Position numbers and translations under genes: made by a program. DNA of 7,419 bases, taken from positions 1 through 7,419 of the forward strand of contig DBCB01000370.1 of assembly GCA_002303765.1 (NCBI GenBank), read 5' to 3'. Numbering within the stretch: position 1 is the first letter of the stretch; each line of letters opens with the position of its first letter. Of this stretch, positions 1 through 7,059 are shown piece after piece. The notes beneath the pieces are model-generated. The model was not told where the DNA came from. It searched no databases and worked only from the letters and a program-made list of their open reading frames with translations. The DNA comes from Planctomycetaceae bacterium UBA969 (lineage in GTDB: Bacteria; Planctomycetota; Planctomycetia; Gemmatales; Gemmataceae).

Positions 1-765
1 GGTGTTCATACCAACATGTGTGTTCTGGGAAGGCCATTTGGTTTAAGGCAATTAGTGCGTAACAAGAAAAATGTTGTGCTCATGCGGGATATGACTGACA
101 GCATGTACAACCCGAAGCAATGGCCTTATGTAGATCACTTTACAGGCCATGATCTTGTTATTTCGCATGTCGAAAGATTTGTCTGCCCGACCATCACTAG
201 CGATCAAATACTTGGTGGCAAACCTTTCGAATTTAAAAATGATTCCCGAAAAATCAAAGATGTGCAAACCCTGACTGATCTTAAAAAAGTTGATGCTGAT
301 TCTTTGCGCAAGCATTGGAATACGATCAGCCTTCCTGCTTCACCAGATGTTCAAGCTTTACTGCAACAGGGCAAGGTTCAATGGTATCGATCCTGTATTC
401 GTATCCCTTCGGAATGGGTATCTGAAAAAGGTCTCACTCTTCATTTACAAAATTCTGCATCTGTTGTAAAGGCGTGGATTAATGGTAATGAGCTTGCAAT
501 AAACAAGAATGCTGAAGGCGCTTGTAGTTGTTTGATCAAACCAGAGTTCATCAATAAGGATGATGCAAACCTCTTAGTGATTCGAATCGAAGATGCAAAA
601 GCGCAAAAGAATCAGCTTCATCTGGCGAATCTCGTGGGTAAGAATAGTTTATCTTTGGCAGGGCGATGGGAAGCAAGGTTGGGGGATGATTCTTCGTGGT
701 CGAACATTCCGTTGCCTGCGAAGTTTGGCACCAGTCCGAATGTGTTTTTTGAACCGAGCAAATAA
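1..765 (+). CDS. Isochorismatase-family cysteine hydrolase with C-terminal beta-sandwich domain (5' partial)
   Basis: The frame is open to the left edge, so the ATG at base 16 is internal and the true start lies upstream; 254 codons are visible. The first residues, GVHTNMCV, match the nucleophile region of the isochorismatase/nicotinamidase-like fold, with the catalytic Cys at visible residue 7 (bases 19-21). The Asp and Lys of the usual Asp-Lys-Cys triad would lie upstream and cannot be checked. The end of that fold runs to about residue 80 (TSDQILGGKPF). A linker follows, then at about 100-250 a beta-rich segment (WYRSCIRIP, VVKAWINGNEL, NLLVIRIED, LAGRWEARLGDD) resembling the jelly-roll domains of GH2 glycosidases and sialate O-acetylesterases. 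The substrate is unknown; the domain pairing suggests a carbohydrate-linked or bulky target. It lies 11 bp upstream of the next gene on the same strand. The family call is fairly secure; the role of the C-terminal domain is inference. Confidence 0.8.
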   Translation, partial: GVHTNMCVLGRPFGLRQLVRNKKNVVLMRDMTDSMYNPKQWPYVDHFTGHDLVISHVERFVCPTITSDQILGGKPFEFKNDSRKIKDVQTLTDLKKVDADSLRKHWNTISLPASPDVQALLQQGKVQWYRSCIRIPSEWVSEKGLTLHLQNSASVVKAWINGNELAINKNAEGACSCLIKPEFINKDDANLLVIRIEDAKAQKNQLHLANLVGKNSLSLAGRWEARLGDDSSWSNIPLPAKFGTSPNVFFEPSK

Positions 766-776
766 TGGCGGGATGA

Positions 777-1712
777 ATGAATATTAAACCTACGGTTAAA
801 CAGGAAGCCAAAGATTTAAACATCCGGATTCGAGGGTTGCTGCCTCTTGCATATCATTCTTGTCTGGAAACAATTTCTCCTACTTCCATGGGTTCAGTAG
901 GGTTGAAATACGATAAAGAAGGTAGGGTGGCTTGGGACGAAATCTGGACTACTTTTTGCGACCTTGCGATGGCAGGCGGCCCTCCGCACCGCGGGAAGTT
1001 TCTTGCCCCTACCAATCCCGCTGATGTTTCTAAAGACCTTGAAAAGTCCAAAGCAATAGCTTCTGAAATCATGCGGGGTATTCAGTTAACGACGGGCATG
1101 AAAGCTTCAATTGGTGATGAAATAAACTCGGTTTTGCTTGAATGTGAATCTGAAACAATGGGTGCGTGGATGCACCGTGCGATCGTTGCGGAAAATGTTT
1201 TCGCTGATCATTTGGGAAATGTGGTGCGCCTTCCTTCGGGGCCGGATTTTCGCATTGAAAAAGAAATCAAGAATGTGATTGTCTGCGTTGCTAAGACTTG
1301 GCACTACTGGGATGGGCACATGTCGGAAAATGAAAAAGCCAAAGCGGGAAAGGTCATGAATGATGCCCCACTTATAATTCCTCCGCAAGTTTCCAATAAT
1401 GAAATAACTACTGAAGCTTATGCCAAAGCTGTAATTAAAACACTTGAAACTGTTGGTGCTGCATTAAAATTTGAAGGTAAATCTTCGGTAGAATATGGCT
1501 GGGTTGGGTTTGAATGCCCGGATGAAAAATCCGCAGCATGGATGGTAAGGGCAATCATCGCTTGTAATATTCTCGCCCGTAGGGAAATTGCAACCTTGTT
1601 GCTTCCCGTATTTATTGCGCATTCAAGCGATTATCCTCTGACAAGAATGCTTGATTTTCTTACTGCAATTCGAAATGTTTATGAATACCAACTCGAGATG
1701 GGCGAGGTGTGA
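777..1712 (+). CDS. Conserved-looking protein of unknown function with internal duplication
   Basis: I do not recognise this 311-residue protein. The ATG at 777 is chosen because an in-frame TGA sits directly upstream (774-776) and the next Met is at residue 38; a weak GCGGGA lies just before it. There is no signal peptide or membrane segment, so it is probably cytoplasmic. Residues 20-75 contain a Trp-rich stretch ending in GGPPHRG (67-73), which looks like a conserved loop. Two related units follow: about 98-180 and 218-306. Both carry E-C, eight residues on W-M-x-R-A-I-x-A-x-N (C123/W131 and C247/W255), and both are followed by a hydrophobic stretch with Pro and a helical end. The linker between them is charged. 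It sits between a cysteine hydrolase and a sulfatase on the same strand, so a role with one of them is possible but unproven. Confidence 0.8.
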   Translation: MNIKPTVKQEAKDLNIRIRGLLPLAYHSCLETISPTSMGSVGLKYDKEGRVAWDEIWTTFCDLAMAGGPPHRGKFLAPTNPADVSKDLEKSKAIASEIMRGIQLTTGMKASIGDEINSVLLECESETMGAWMHRAIVAENVFADHLGNVVRLPSGPDFRIEKEIKNVIVCVAKTWHYWDGHMSENEKAKAGKVMNDAPLIIPPQVSNNEITTEAYAKAVIKTLETVGAALKFEGKSSVEYGWVGFECPDEKSAAWMVRAIIACNILARREIATLLLPVFIAHSSDYPLTRMLDFLTAIRNVYEYQLEMGEV

Positions 1713-1726
1713 ATTCTCATTAAATT

Positions 1727-1731
1727 AAGGA
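1727..1731 (+). promoter_or_regulatory. Ribosome-binding site of the sulfatase gene
   Basis: AAGGA lies 6 nt before the ATG at 1738, good Shine-Dalgarno spacing. It supports that start, which also gives a complete signal peptide. Confidence 0.6.
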
Positions 1732-1737
1732 TCATTC

Positions 1738-3528
1738 ATGCGAACAAGAAATCTAGGCTTCCGGTTGTTAGTTCTTTTTTCATTGGTGTTAACTGGGCCT
1801 TTATCTGCATGGGCTGTGGAGCAACCTAAGAAAGCAAACCCACCCAATATTGTGATCTTTTTAGCTGATGATCAGGGCTGGGGTGATCTTTCCTGCAATG
1901 GGAATACGATGTTGAAAACCCCCAACATTGATTCGCTTGCGAAAAACGGTGTCAGGCTCGATCGCTTTTATGTCTGCCCAGTGTGTTCCCCAACCAGAGC
2001 GGAATTCTTAACAGGTAGGTATCACCCCCGCACTGGGGTGCGTGGTGTTTCCACGGGTTTGGAACGGCTTAACCTCGATGAAAAGACCCTCGCTGATTCT
2101 TGCAAAAATGCTGGTTACGCTACCGCAGCATTTGGTAAATGGCATAACGGAAGCCAATGGCCTTATCATCCTAACGCTCGGGGTTTTGATGAGTATTACG
2201 GTTTTACTTCAGGTCATTGGGGTGAATACATAGATCCGCCTTTGGAACATAATGGTGTGCCGGTAAGAGGCAAGGGGTTTACCGTGGATGATTTCACTAG
2301 CCATGCCCTCAACTTTATGGAAAAGAATTCTGCAAAGCCTTTCCTTGTCTATTTGCCTTACAATACCCCACATTCTCCTTTTATTGTACCGAAGCCTTTC
2401 TGGAACAACTTTAAAGATAAGGCCATTTCGCAGAGGGGAGTTGAAGGGGATCGTGAAGATATTGATGTGACACGTGCGGTTCTTGCAATGTGTGAAAACA
2501 TTGATGTCAATGTGGGCAGGGTTCTTTCTAAAATCGAAAACCTTGGGATCAAAGAAAACACGATCGTGCTTTATTTCTCTGATAATGGGCCAAATAGTTT
2601 TCGATTCAATGGCGGAATGAAAGGGCGCAAGGGGAGTACAGATGAGGGGGGAGTGCGCTCGCCTAGTTTTATTTCTTGGCCTGGTAAGTTACCTGCGGGG
2701 AAAACTGTGGCACAAATTTGTGGTGCGATCGATATTCTTCCCACGCTTCTTTCGCTTAGTGGTATTAGCAGGGTTGGCGATAAGCCTCTTGATGGTAAAG
2801 ATCTTTCGAAATTGTTTTTTGATGCTGACCCACAATGGCCTGAGCGCATGATTTTTTCTAATTGGGCTGGAAAAACAAGTGTACGAACAGAGCAATATCG
2901 GCTTGATGATAAAGGGGCGTTGTTCGACATGAAAAATGACCCTGCGCAAACTAAGAACATTGCAGTTAATGAACCTGAAGTTGCAAATAAGTTAAGCGAT
3001 GCGGTAGCGCAATGGCGAAAAGAAGTGATCCCTAAAAAGTATGATGAACGCCCTATTCCTGTAGGTTTTACTCAAATGCCCAGAACGCCTTTGCCTGCAA
3101 GAGATGGCACTGCTTCGGGCAAGATAAAGCGTAGTGCCAACGCGCCCAACTGTTCGTATTTTGTTAATTGGAATAGTAAAGAGGATCGCATCAACTGGGA
3201 TATTGAAGTGAATAAGCAAGGCACGTATGCGGTTGAGATTTTGTATGCCTGCCCATTAAAAGACGCTGGGTCAACGATCGAGATCAGTTTTAATGATAGT
3301 AAATTGGTCACTAAGGTTGTGCAGGGTTGGGACCTGCCATTGATCACGGATCAAGATGTGATAGCAAGGCCTGCTGCGGAATCTATTATGAAAGATTTTA
3401 AGCTATTTGAAGCGGGAAAGATCAAGCTTTCGAAGGGAAAGGGGGATCTTGTTTTAAGGGCTCTTGAGATTCCTGGGAAGGAAGTCATGCAAGTAAGAGC
3501 CATCAATCTTCATCTGATTTCTGAATAG
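1738..3528 (+). CDS. Secreted formylglycine-dependent sulfatase with extra C-terminal domain
   Basis: A 596-residue exported sulfatase that should hydrolyse sulfate esters, probably on a sulfated sugar or polysaccharide. Residues 1-26 form a signal peptide (RTRN, a hydrophobic core, then AWA before V27). The alkaline-phosphatase-like fold follows: metal ligands D44-D45 (FLADDQGWGDL), the C-x-P-x-R signature at 83-87 (CSPTR) followed by AEFLTGRY, where C83 would become formylglycine, active-site K134 (GKWH), H212 (TPH), metal-binding D282-N283 (SDNG) and K298 in the GRKGSTDEGG loop. The full active-site set appears intact. After about residue 440 there is a further 150 residues of beta-rich sequence (FVNWNSKEDRINWDIEV, GTYAVEILYAC) that looks like a carbohydrate-binding-type beta-sandwich. 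The sulfatase subfamily and substrate cannot be named from sequence alone. No formylglycine-generating enzyme is visible in the window. The gene converges on the cytochrome pair. Confidence 0.95.
   Translation: MRTRNLGFRLLVLFSLVLTGPLSAWAVEQPKKANPPNIVIFLADDQGWGDLSCNGNTMLKTPNIDSLAKNGVRLDRFYVCPVCSPTRAEFLTGRYHPRTGVRGVSTGLERLNLDEKTLADSCKNAGYATAAFGKWHNGSQWPYHPNARGFDEYYGFTSGHWGEYIDPPLEHNGVPVRGKGFTVDDFTSHALNFMEKNSAKPFLVYLPYNTPHSPFIVPKPFWNNFKDKAISQRGVEGDREDIDVTRAVLAMCENIDVNVGRVLSKIENLGIKENTIVLYFSDNGPNSFRFNGGMKGRKGSTDEGGVRSPSFISWPGKLPAGKTVAQICGAIDILPTLLSLSGISRVGDKPLDGKDLSKLFFDADPQWPERMIFSNWAGKTSVRTEQYRLDDKGALFDMKNDPAQTKNIAVNEPEVANKLSDAVAQWRKEVIPKKYDERPIPVGFTQMPRTPLPARDGTASGKIKRSANAPNCSYFVNWNSKEDRINWDIEVNKQGTYAVEILYACPLKDAGSTIEISFNDSKLVTKVVQGWDLPLITDQDVIARPAAESIMKDFKLFEAGKIKLSKGKGDLVLRALEIPGKEVMQVRAINLHLISE
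1984..1998 (+). other. Sulfatase formylglycine (C-x-P-x-R) site
   Basis: Codons for C83-S-P-T-R87 of the sulfatase. In this family the Cys is oxidised to formylglycine before or during export. The Cys form of the signature implies an FGE-type or anaerobic (anSME-type) maturase elsewhere in the genome. Confidence 0.85.
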
Positions 3529-3583
3529 GTTTACATCAGAAAACTTTACAGAGCAGGTTTACCGGGCGATCATCTGGGCTTCT

Positions 3584-3602
3584 GGGAAGTAAATTACTTC
3601 CC
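3584..3602 (+). terminator. Candidate terminator hairpin between convergent genes
   Basis: GGGAAGTAA, one A, then TTACTTCCC form a perfect 9-base palindrome arm pair (about 8 bp usable with a 3-nt loop). On the + strand it is followed by TTTGTTT, which fits a rho-independent terminator for the sulfatase transcript. The right arm includes the stop codon (TTA at 3594-3596 on this strand) of the convergent cytochrome gene. On the - strand no U-run follows, so it is a poorer terminator in that direction. Confidence 0.45.
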
Positions 3603-5447
3603 TTTGTTTCCCAATGCTTCGCTGATTTCCACAAGTTTCTTACGCAGCAATTCCGGTTCGTAATCCGAGATGCTTTTCAGCGTGATCACTTCTTCATCAT
3701 CATCAAATTTCTGCAACTTTTCTATCACGCCTGGCTTATTAATTTCGCTGTTGAATTTCGAATTATCTAAAGTAATCATAGTCACTAAGAAGTTGGGATT
3801 CTTGACTAGTTTGACCAGATTACTGGCACTTGAAATATCAGTAAGGTAGTTAATGAAATCATCTTTAAAGTCGGATTTGTCAGAGCGCGATGCTCTTACA
3901 GTTATATCCAAGACTTCTTTAACCCGGGATATGCGGTTCTGGTAGGGATGGATGTTGAGCAAAGAGGAAAGTTCGGTGACAGGTACAATGGTACCTTTTT
4001 TTCCTTCATTGAGTTCTTCGCTTATTACTTCAAGCAGGGAAGCCAACTGCCTAGCAGATTCGTAATCGGGAGAGATTATTTTTCCATCAGGGCCTGGCTT
4101 GGTGTAAAGGCGGAGCAATTCTTGAACAGTTCGTGTAACCGTTGGCTTATCGAGTTTTTTAGCTCGAAGTTTTGCGAGGGCAACATCGCAGGCTTTTGAA
4201 AGTTGGATACTTGCAGACTTGATTGTTTCGGGGTTGCCGAACGGCCTTTCATTGCTGGATGCGAGGATGCTGTTTAGCCCTTTTTCAATTTCATCGATTG
4301 GGGTTTCAGAAGCAATTAAAGCAGCCTCAACAAGTGAAGTGGGCCATGATCTTAAAAGTGGTCTTCCTGGGGAAACGCGGAGCAGAGGTCTCTGTGCAAG
4401 GTGAAAACTGTAGCCACGCACCTGCCTGAAGCCGGGGTATTTCAAATCATGATGGCAGGCAAAGCAATCGCTATGGGCCATGGCAATTTCGGGCCAAGCA
4501 GCTTTAGCCAATTCTTGTTGTTGTGCAATTTCTTTAGGTGCATTTGCGCCCATCATGATTTCTGGCCAAAGCATGGTTGGGTTTTTGTTGGCAAAATCTG
4601 CACGGTCTGCTGCAAGCTTTACAGTTTCTTTGAGAGAGACTAAAGCGCCAACCAGTGCTAATCGGGTTCGGAAGAAATCAATATCTTCGAGATGATAATT
4701 TGTTTTCTTTTCTGCGTTTACATTTTTGAAGTAGGGCACGTTTTTTGGATTGCGCCAGTGCTGGGGTTCATTTTTGGAGAAGGTTGCGATTTCGATTGGG
4801 GGAAGAGGCGGGTGGCCTGCAGCAAACATTGCATGGGTTACAACTTTGCCTTCGCCTGCGTTGCCAATATGGCAAGAAACACACAGCATTGATCGAACTT
4901 CGGGGTCGCGTAAATCCCGCATCCCGAGGTCATGCTTTTGGGCTGCGGTTTTTTTGCGCCAATTGAATTCTGCATGTTCACCTAGCCATTTTGAGGAAGG
5001 GCCATGGCAACCTGCACAGCTCACGCCATCAAGTTTGTCGAGTCCGCCCAAATCCGCCTTGGCTGCAAGATTACCCATGGCATGGCAATTAAGGCACCCG
5101 GTTTCTTGTTTGGTAACATCCTGCCCAAGGATTTCGCTCATTCTTTTGCCACGGGGCCCAACCAGCACTGCGTAGGCTTGAGCATGTTTGTCGTGCGTTT
5201 TCCAGATGGAGTATTCCGTCATTAGTACAACATCCCAAGCACGGAGTTCTTTACTAGCAGGGTCTTCGCTTGGTAATTGGTTACCCTTGGGTAGCGCATG
5301 GCATTCGCCACACTTTGCAGCAGATTGATATTTTAGATCAGCCCAGGCATCTTTTTTTTCTTGGGCGTTTGAGCCTGTGGGTAACAAAAAAGAAATCAGG
5401 GAAGCGATCAGCAATCCCTGAATAGGTTGGATCTTGATGAGTGTCAT
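3594..5447 (-). CDS. Secreted multiheme cytochrome c, c554-like (second of a tandem pair)
   Basis: A 617-residue protein with a signal peptide (hydrophobic GLLIASLISFLLP, likely cleavage after SNA at 26-28), so it acts outside the cytoplasmic membrane in electron transfer. Five heme c motifs are visible: CGECH 46-50, CLNCH 118-122, CAGCH 144-148, CVSCH 189-193 and CFACH 328-332. Candidate distal ligands are H85/H88 (KTHDKHAQAY) and H205/H212 (THAMFAAGHP). Layout and spacing match cytochrome c554-like multiheme proteins common in planctomycetes. Residues after about 370 hold no heme motif and look helical; their function is unknown. No CXXCK or other catalytic heme motif is seen, so an electron carrier is more likely than a nitrite reductase or hydroxylamine oxidoreductase. 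It starts 3 bp after its upstream paralog, with a strong ribosome-binding site inside that gene, so the two are very probably co-translated. Confidence 0.9.
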   Translation of the reverse strand: MTLIKIQPIQGLLIASLISFLLPTGSNAQEKKDAWADLKYQSAAKCGECHALPKGNQLPSEDPASKELRAWDVVLMTEYSIWKTHDKHAQAYAVLVGPRGKRMSEILGQDVTKQETGCLNCHAMGNLAAKADLGGLDKLDGVSCAGCHGPSSKWLGEHAEFNWRKKTAAQKHDLGMRDLRDPEVRSMLCVSCHIGNAGEGKVVTHAMFAAGHPPLPPIEIATFSKNEPQHWRNPKNVPYFKNVNAEKKTNYHLEDIDFFRTRLALVGALVSLKETVKLAADRADFANKNPTMLWPEIMMGANAPKEIAQQQELAKAAWPEIAMAHSDCFACHHDLKYPGFRQVRGYSFHLAQRPLLRVSPGRPLLRSWPTSLVEAALIASETPIDEIEKGLNSILASSNERPFGNPETIKSASIQLSKACDVALAKLRAKKLDKPTVTRTVQELLRLYTKPGPDGKIISPDYESARQLASLLEVISEELNEGKKGTIVPVTELSSLLNIHPYQNRISRVKEVLDITVRASRSDKSDFKDDFINYLTDISSASNLVKLVKNPNFLVTMITLDNSKFNSEINKPGVIEKLQKFDDDEEVITLKSISDYEPELLRKKLVEISEALGNKGK

Positions 5448-5450
5448 TAA

Positions 5451-6890
5451 TTATCTCCTGTTTGATTCCAACGCAATTTGCAAGGATCGAAACACGGATG
5501 AAAATGTTTCGCCTGATTTTTCATTTCTGGGATTGAAGCCGAACTTATCTTCAAACAAACTCGGACTATCGAACCCCTTCGGAAATACATCTTTCAATAA
5601 ATCTCTCAGTATGACAAGTTCTTTTGTGAAATCTTTTGGAACTCCTTGTGGGTCGAGGTCATCCCAAGAATTATGAATGGCCGCCAAGCCTAGATATAGC
5701 TGGGCAAATTCATCCCATGAACCTTTTTCTGCGTTAGTTTTACCTGAATCTATCAGCTTCTTTGCAAGGCTTAGCAACTGGGATTTATTCCAAGTCGGGC
5801 TTTTTTCCAAATCCAGTGCAGCTATTTCCAGTTGCTCAATCGCCTTCTTGCATGATTGCCCAACCTTGCTTGGTTGAGCTCCAAATTGATTCATCTGCAG
5901 GGAAACTTCTGTGGGAAAAGCCTTTACTTTGCTGTCTTCTAATACAAGCTTCAAGGCGTTGCCATTGAACCAGCCACCCCAGGGTAAGGAACCCGGTTTG
6001 TTTGAATAGCCACCTTGGTATTTTTTGCTGTTGATTTTTAAATCTTTATGGCAACTGAAACAATCAAATTCGGTGAACTCGGGCCAAGGGGTTTTATTAC
6101 CATCGACGCCATGTAAACCAGTTGTTCGGTCTTGCAACAATTGTAGTGCGATTTTTGAACTTTGGATCTGGCCTACGGCCCAAGCCTTGGCATTAAAATC
6201 TGGATACCTTTTTAAATCATCCGACATTTTCCAATGTTTGGGGTATTGGGCAGAATATGCAGAAAGTTCAAAATTCAATCTAGGGTGGCCCGCTGCTATT
6301 AAGTCGTGGTTAACTTCCATTCCTTTTTTTGCATTGCCCACATGGCAATCTGCGCACATGTTATTTCTGCTGGATAAATCCTTGGTGTTGGTAAGGCCGA
6401 AATCTTTTTCTTTTTCCTGTGAACTAAGCTTCTTGAATTTTTCCGTAAAGTGAACCGAGATATAACCTGAAGATGCCCCATGGCATGATTCGCAGCCAAC
6501 GCCTTCGGTTAGGCTGAAGCCTGGGCCTGCGTGATCAGATTTTCCTTGATTGGTGGAATGGCAGTTCAAGCAAAGTTGAGTTGCCCCGGCGCTTCCCGGC
6601 CCGGTGTTATACAGGTTTTTTACGATTCTATCTGATCTTGGGTTGAATAACACTGCGTAGGCTTTGTGGTGGGGATCAAACCCAGTCCAGGTGGTGTATT
6701 CGCTGAACGGAATGCCTTTGCCCAGATTTTGATTATGGCAAGCTGCCGAGGCGCAGGAGGGCGCTCCTAATGGTGTAAAAGGCTCTTTTTCTGCAGCGGT
6801 AATCGGGGCAGTTCTAAAACAAATAAACATAGCGCCCATGGTTAAAAGGGCAAATTTTTTAAGTGCTTTGGCTTTTAAAAAGGAAATCAT
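5451..6890 (-). CDS. Secreted multiheme cytochrome c, c554-like (first of a tandem pair)
   Basis: The ATG at 6890 gives 479 residues. The frame is open up to a GTG at 6956 (501 residues), but that start has no ribosome-binding site and adds a second hydrophobic stretch. From 6890 there is a normal signal peptide: Lys-rich MISFLKAKALKK, hydrophobic FALLTMGAMFICF, likely cleavage near ITAA. A weak AGG sits 6 nt upstream. Numbered from 6890, the heme motifs are CASAACH 46-52 (an expanded CX4CH), CLNCH 107-111, CESCH 133-137, CADCH 179-183 and CFSCH 277-281. Candidate distal ligands are H74/H75 (DPHHKAY) and H195/H202 (NHDLIAAGHP). It aligns throughout the heme region with the downstream gene, so the pair arose by duplication. 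The last 160 or so residues carry no heme motif and are probably helical. The role is inferred to be periplasmic or surface electron transfer; the partner is unknown. Confidence 0.88.
   Translation of the reverse strand: MISFLKAKALKKFALLTMGAMFICFRTAPITAAEKEPFTPLGAPSCASAACHNQNLGKGIPFSEYTTWTGFDPHHKAYAVLFNPRSDRIVKNLYNTGPGSAGATQLCLNCHSTNQGKSDHAGPGFSLTEGVGCESCHGASSGYISVHFTEKFKKLSSQEKEKDFGLTNTKDLSSRNNMCADCHVGNAKKGMEVNHDLIAAGHPRLNFELSAYSAQYPKHWKMSDDLKRYPDFNAKAWAVGQIQSSKIALQLLQDRTTGLHGVDGNKTPWPEFTEFDCFSCHKDLKINSKKYQGGYSNKPGSLPWGGWFNGNALKLVLEDSKVKAFPTEVSLQMNQFGAQPSKVGQSCKKAIEQLEIAALDLEKSPTWNKSQLLSLAKKLIDSGKTNAEKGSWDEFAQLYLGLAAIHNSWDDLDPQGVPKDFTKELVILRDLLKDVFPKGFDSPSLFEDKFGFNPRNEKSGETFSSVFRSLQIALESNRR
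5454..5459 (-). promoter_or_regulatory. Ribosome-binding site inside the end of the upstream cytochrome gene
   Basis: AGGAGA on the - strand lies 6 nt before the ATG at 5447 and simultaneously encodes the last two Arg codons of the upstream cytochrome. It fixes the start of the downstream cytochrome and suggests translational coupling. Confidence 0.75.
6735..6755 (-). other. Expanded CX4CH heme-binding motif
   Basis: These seven codons read C-A-S-A-A-C-H. The spacing is four residues between the cysteines instead of two. CX4CH heme sites are known from tetraheme cytochrome c3 and other multiheme proteins, so covalent heme attachment is plausible. The paralog has a normal CGECH at the matching place. 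Confidence 0.65.
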
Positions 6891-6977
6891 TGGAAGCCTA
6901 CATACCATTAAAGTAACAACCATCCCTAAATATAAAAGTACCACACGGCTTAACACTTGTTGTTTTTATTAATCTTG

Positions 6978-6998
6978 ATCTTCCAATTCAGGGAAGAT
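6978..6998. repeat. Inverted repeat upstream of the cytochrome pair
   Basis: ATCTTCC and GGAAGAT are perfect 7-base arms around AATTCAG. The element lies between the upstream gene's stop and the cytochrome start. No U-run follows on the - strand, so it is a weak terminator candidate; an operator or a leader hairpin are alternatives. The function is unknown. Confidence 0.35.
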
Positions 6999-7030
6999 TT
7001 GATCGGAATTAGCGGAATAATCGAAACAGC

Positions 7031-7044
7031 AAGGGAAAGCCCTT
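7031..7044 (-). terminator. Weak hairpin after the right-edge gene
   Basis: On the - strand AAGGG-CTTT-CCCTT makes a 5-bp stem 16 bases past the TGA at 7060-7062, followed only by GCTGTTTCG. The position suits a terminator, but the stem is short and the U-run is poor, so read-through into the cytochromes is possible. Confidence 0.2.
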
Positions 7045-7059
7045 CAGCGGTTAACTTCT

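Noticed and set aside
16..765. Hydrolase starting at the ATG at base 16
   Set aside because: That Met lies inside the conserved nucleophile motif and the frame is open upstream, so the gene is truncated by the window edge.
2571..2960. 129-codon open frame on the - strand inside the sulfatase
   Set aside because: The + strand encodes conserved sulfatase active-site residues here; the opposite frame is a shadow.
3571..3587. Short direct repeat CTGGG...CTGGGA near the convergent junction
   Set aside because: Two short copies in a small spacer are within chance expectation and match no known element.
4750..5175. 141-codon open frame on the + strand
   Set aside because: It lies opposite the heme-rich part of the downstream cytochrome, has no ribosome-binding site, and its product has no recognisable features.
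6025..6453. 142-codon open frame on the + strand
   Set aside because: It is antisense to the upstream cytochrome, whose heme motifs make the - strand clearly coding.
3594..6956. Hydroxylamine oxidoreductase or multiheme nitrite reductase
   Set aside because: Each protein has only five heme motifs and no CXXCK site or other catalytic heme signature; cytochrome c554-like carriers fit better.
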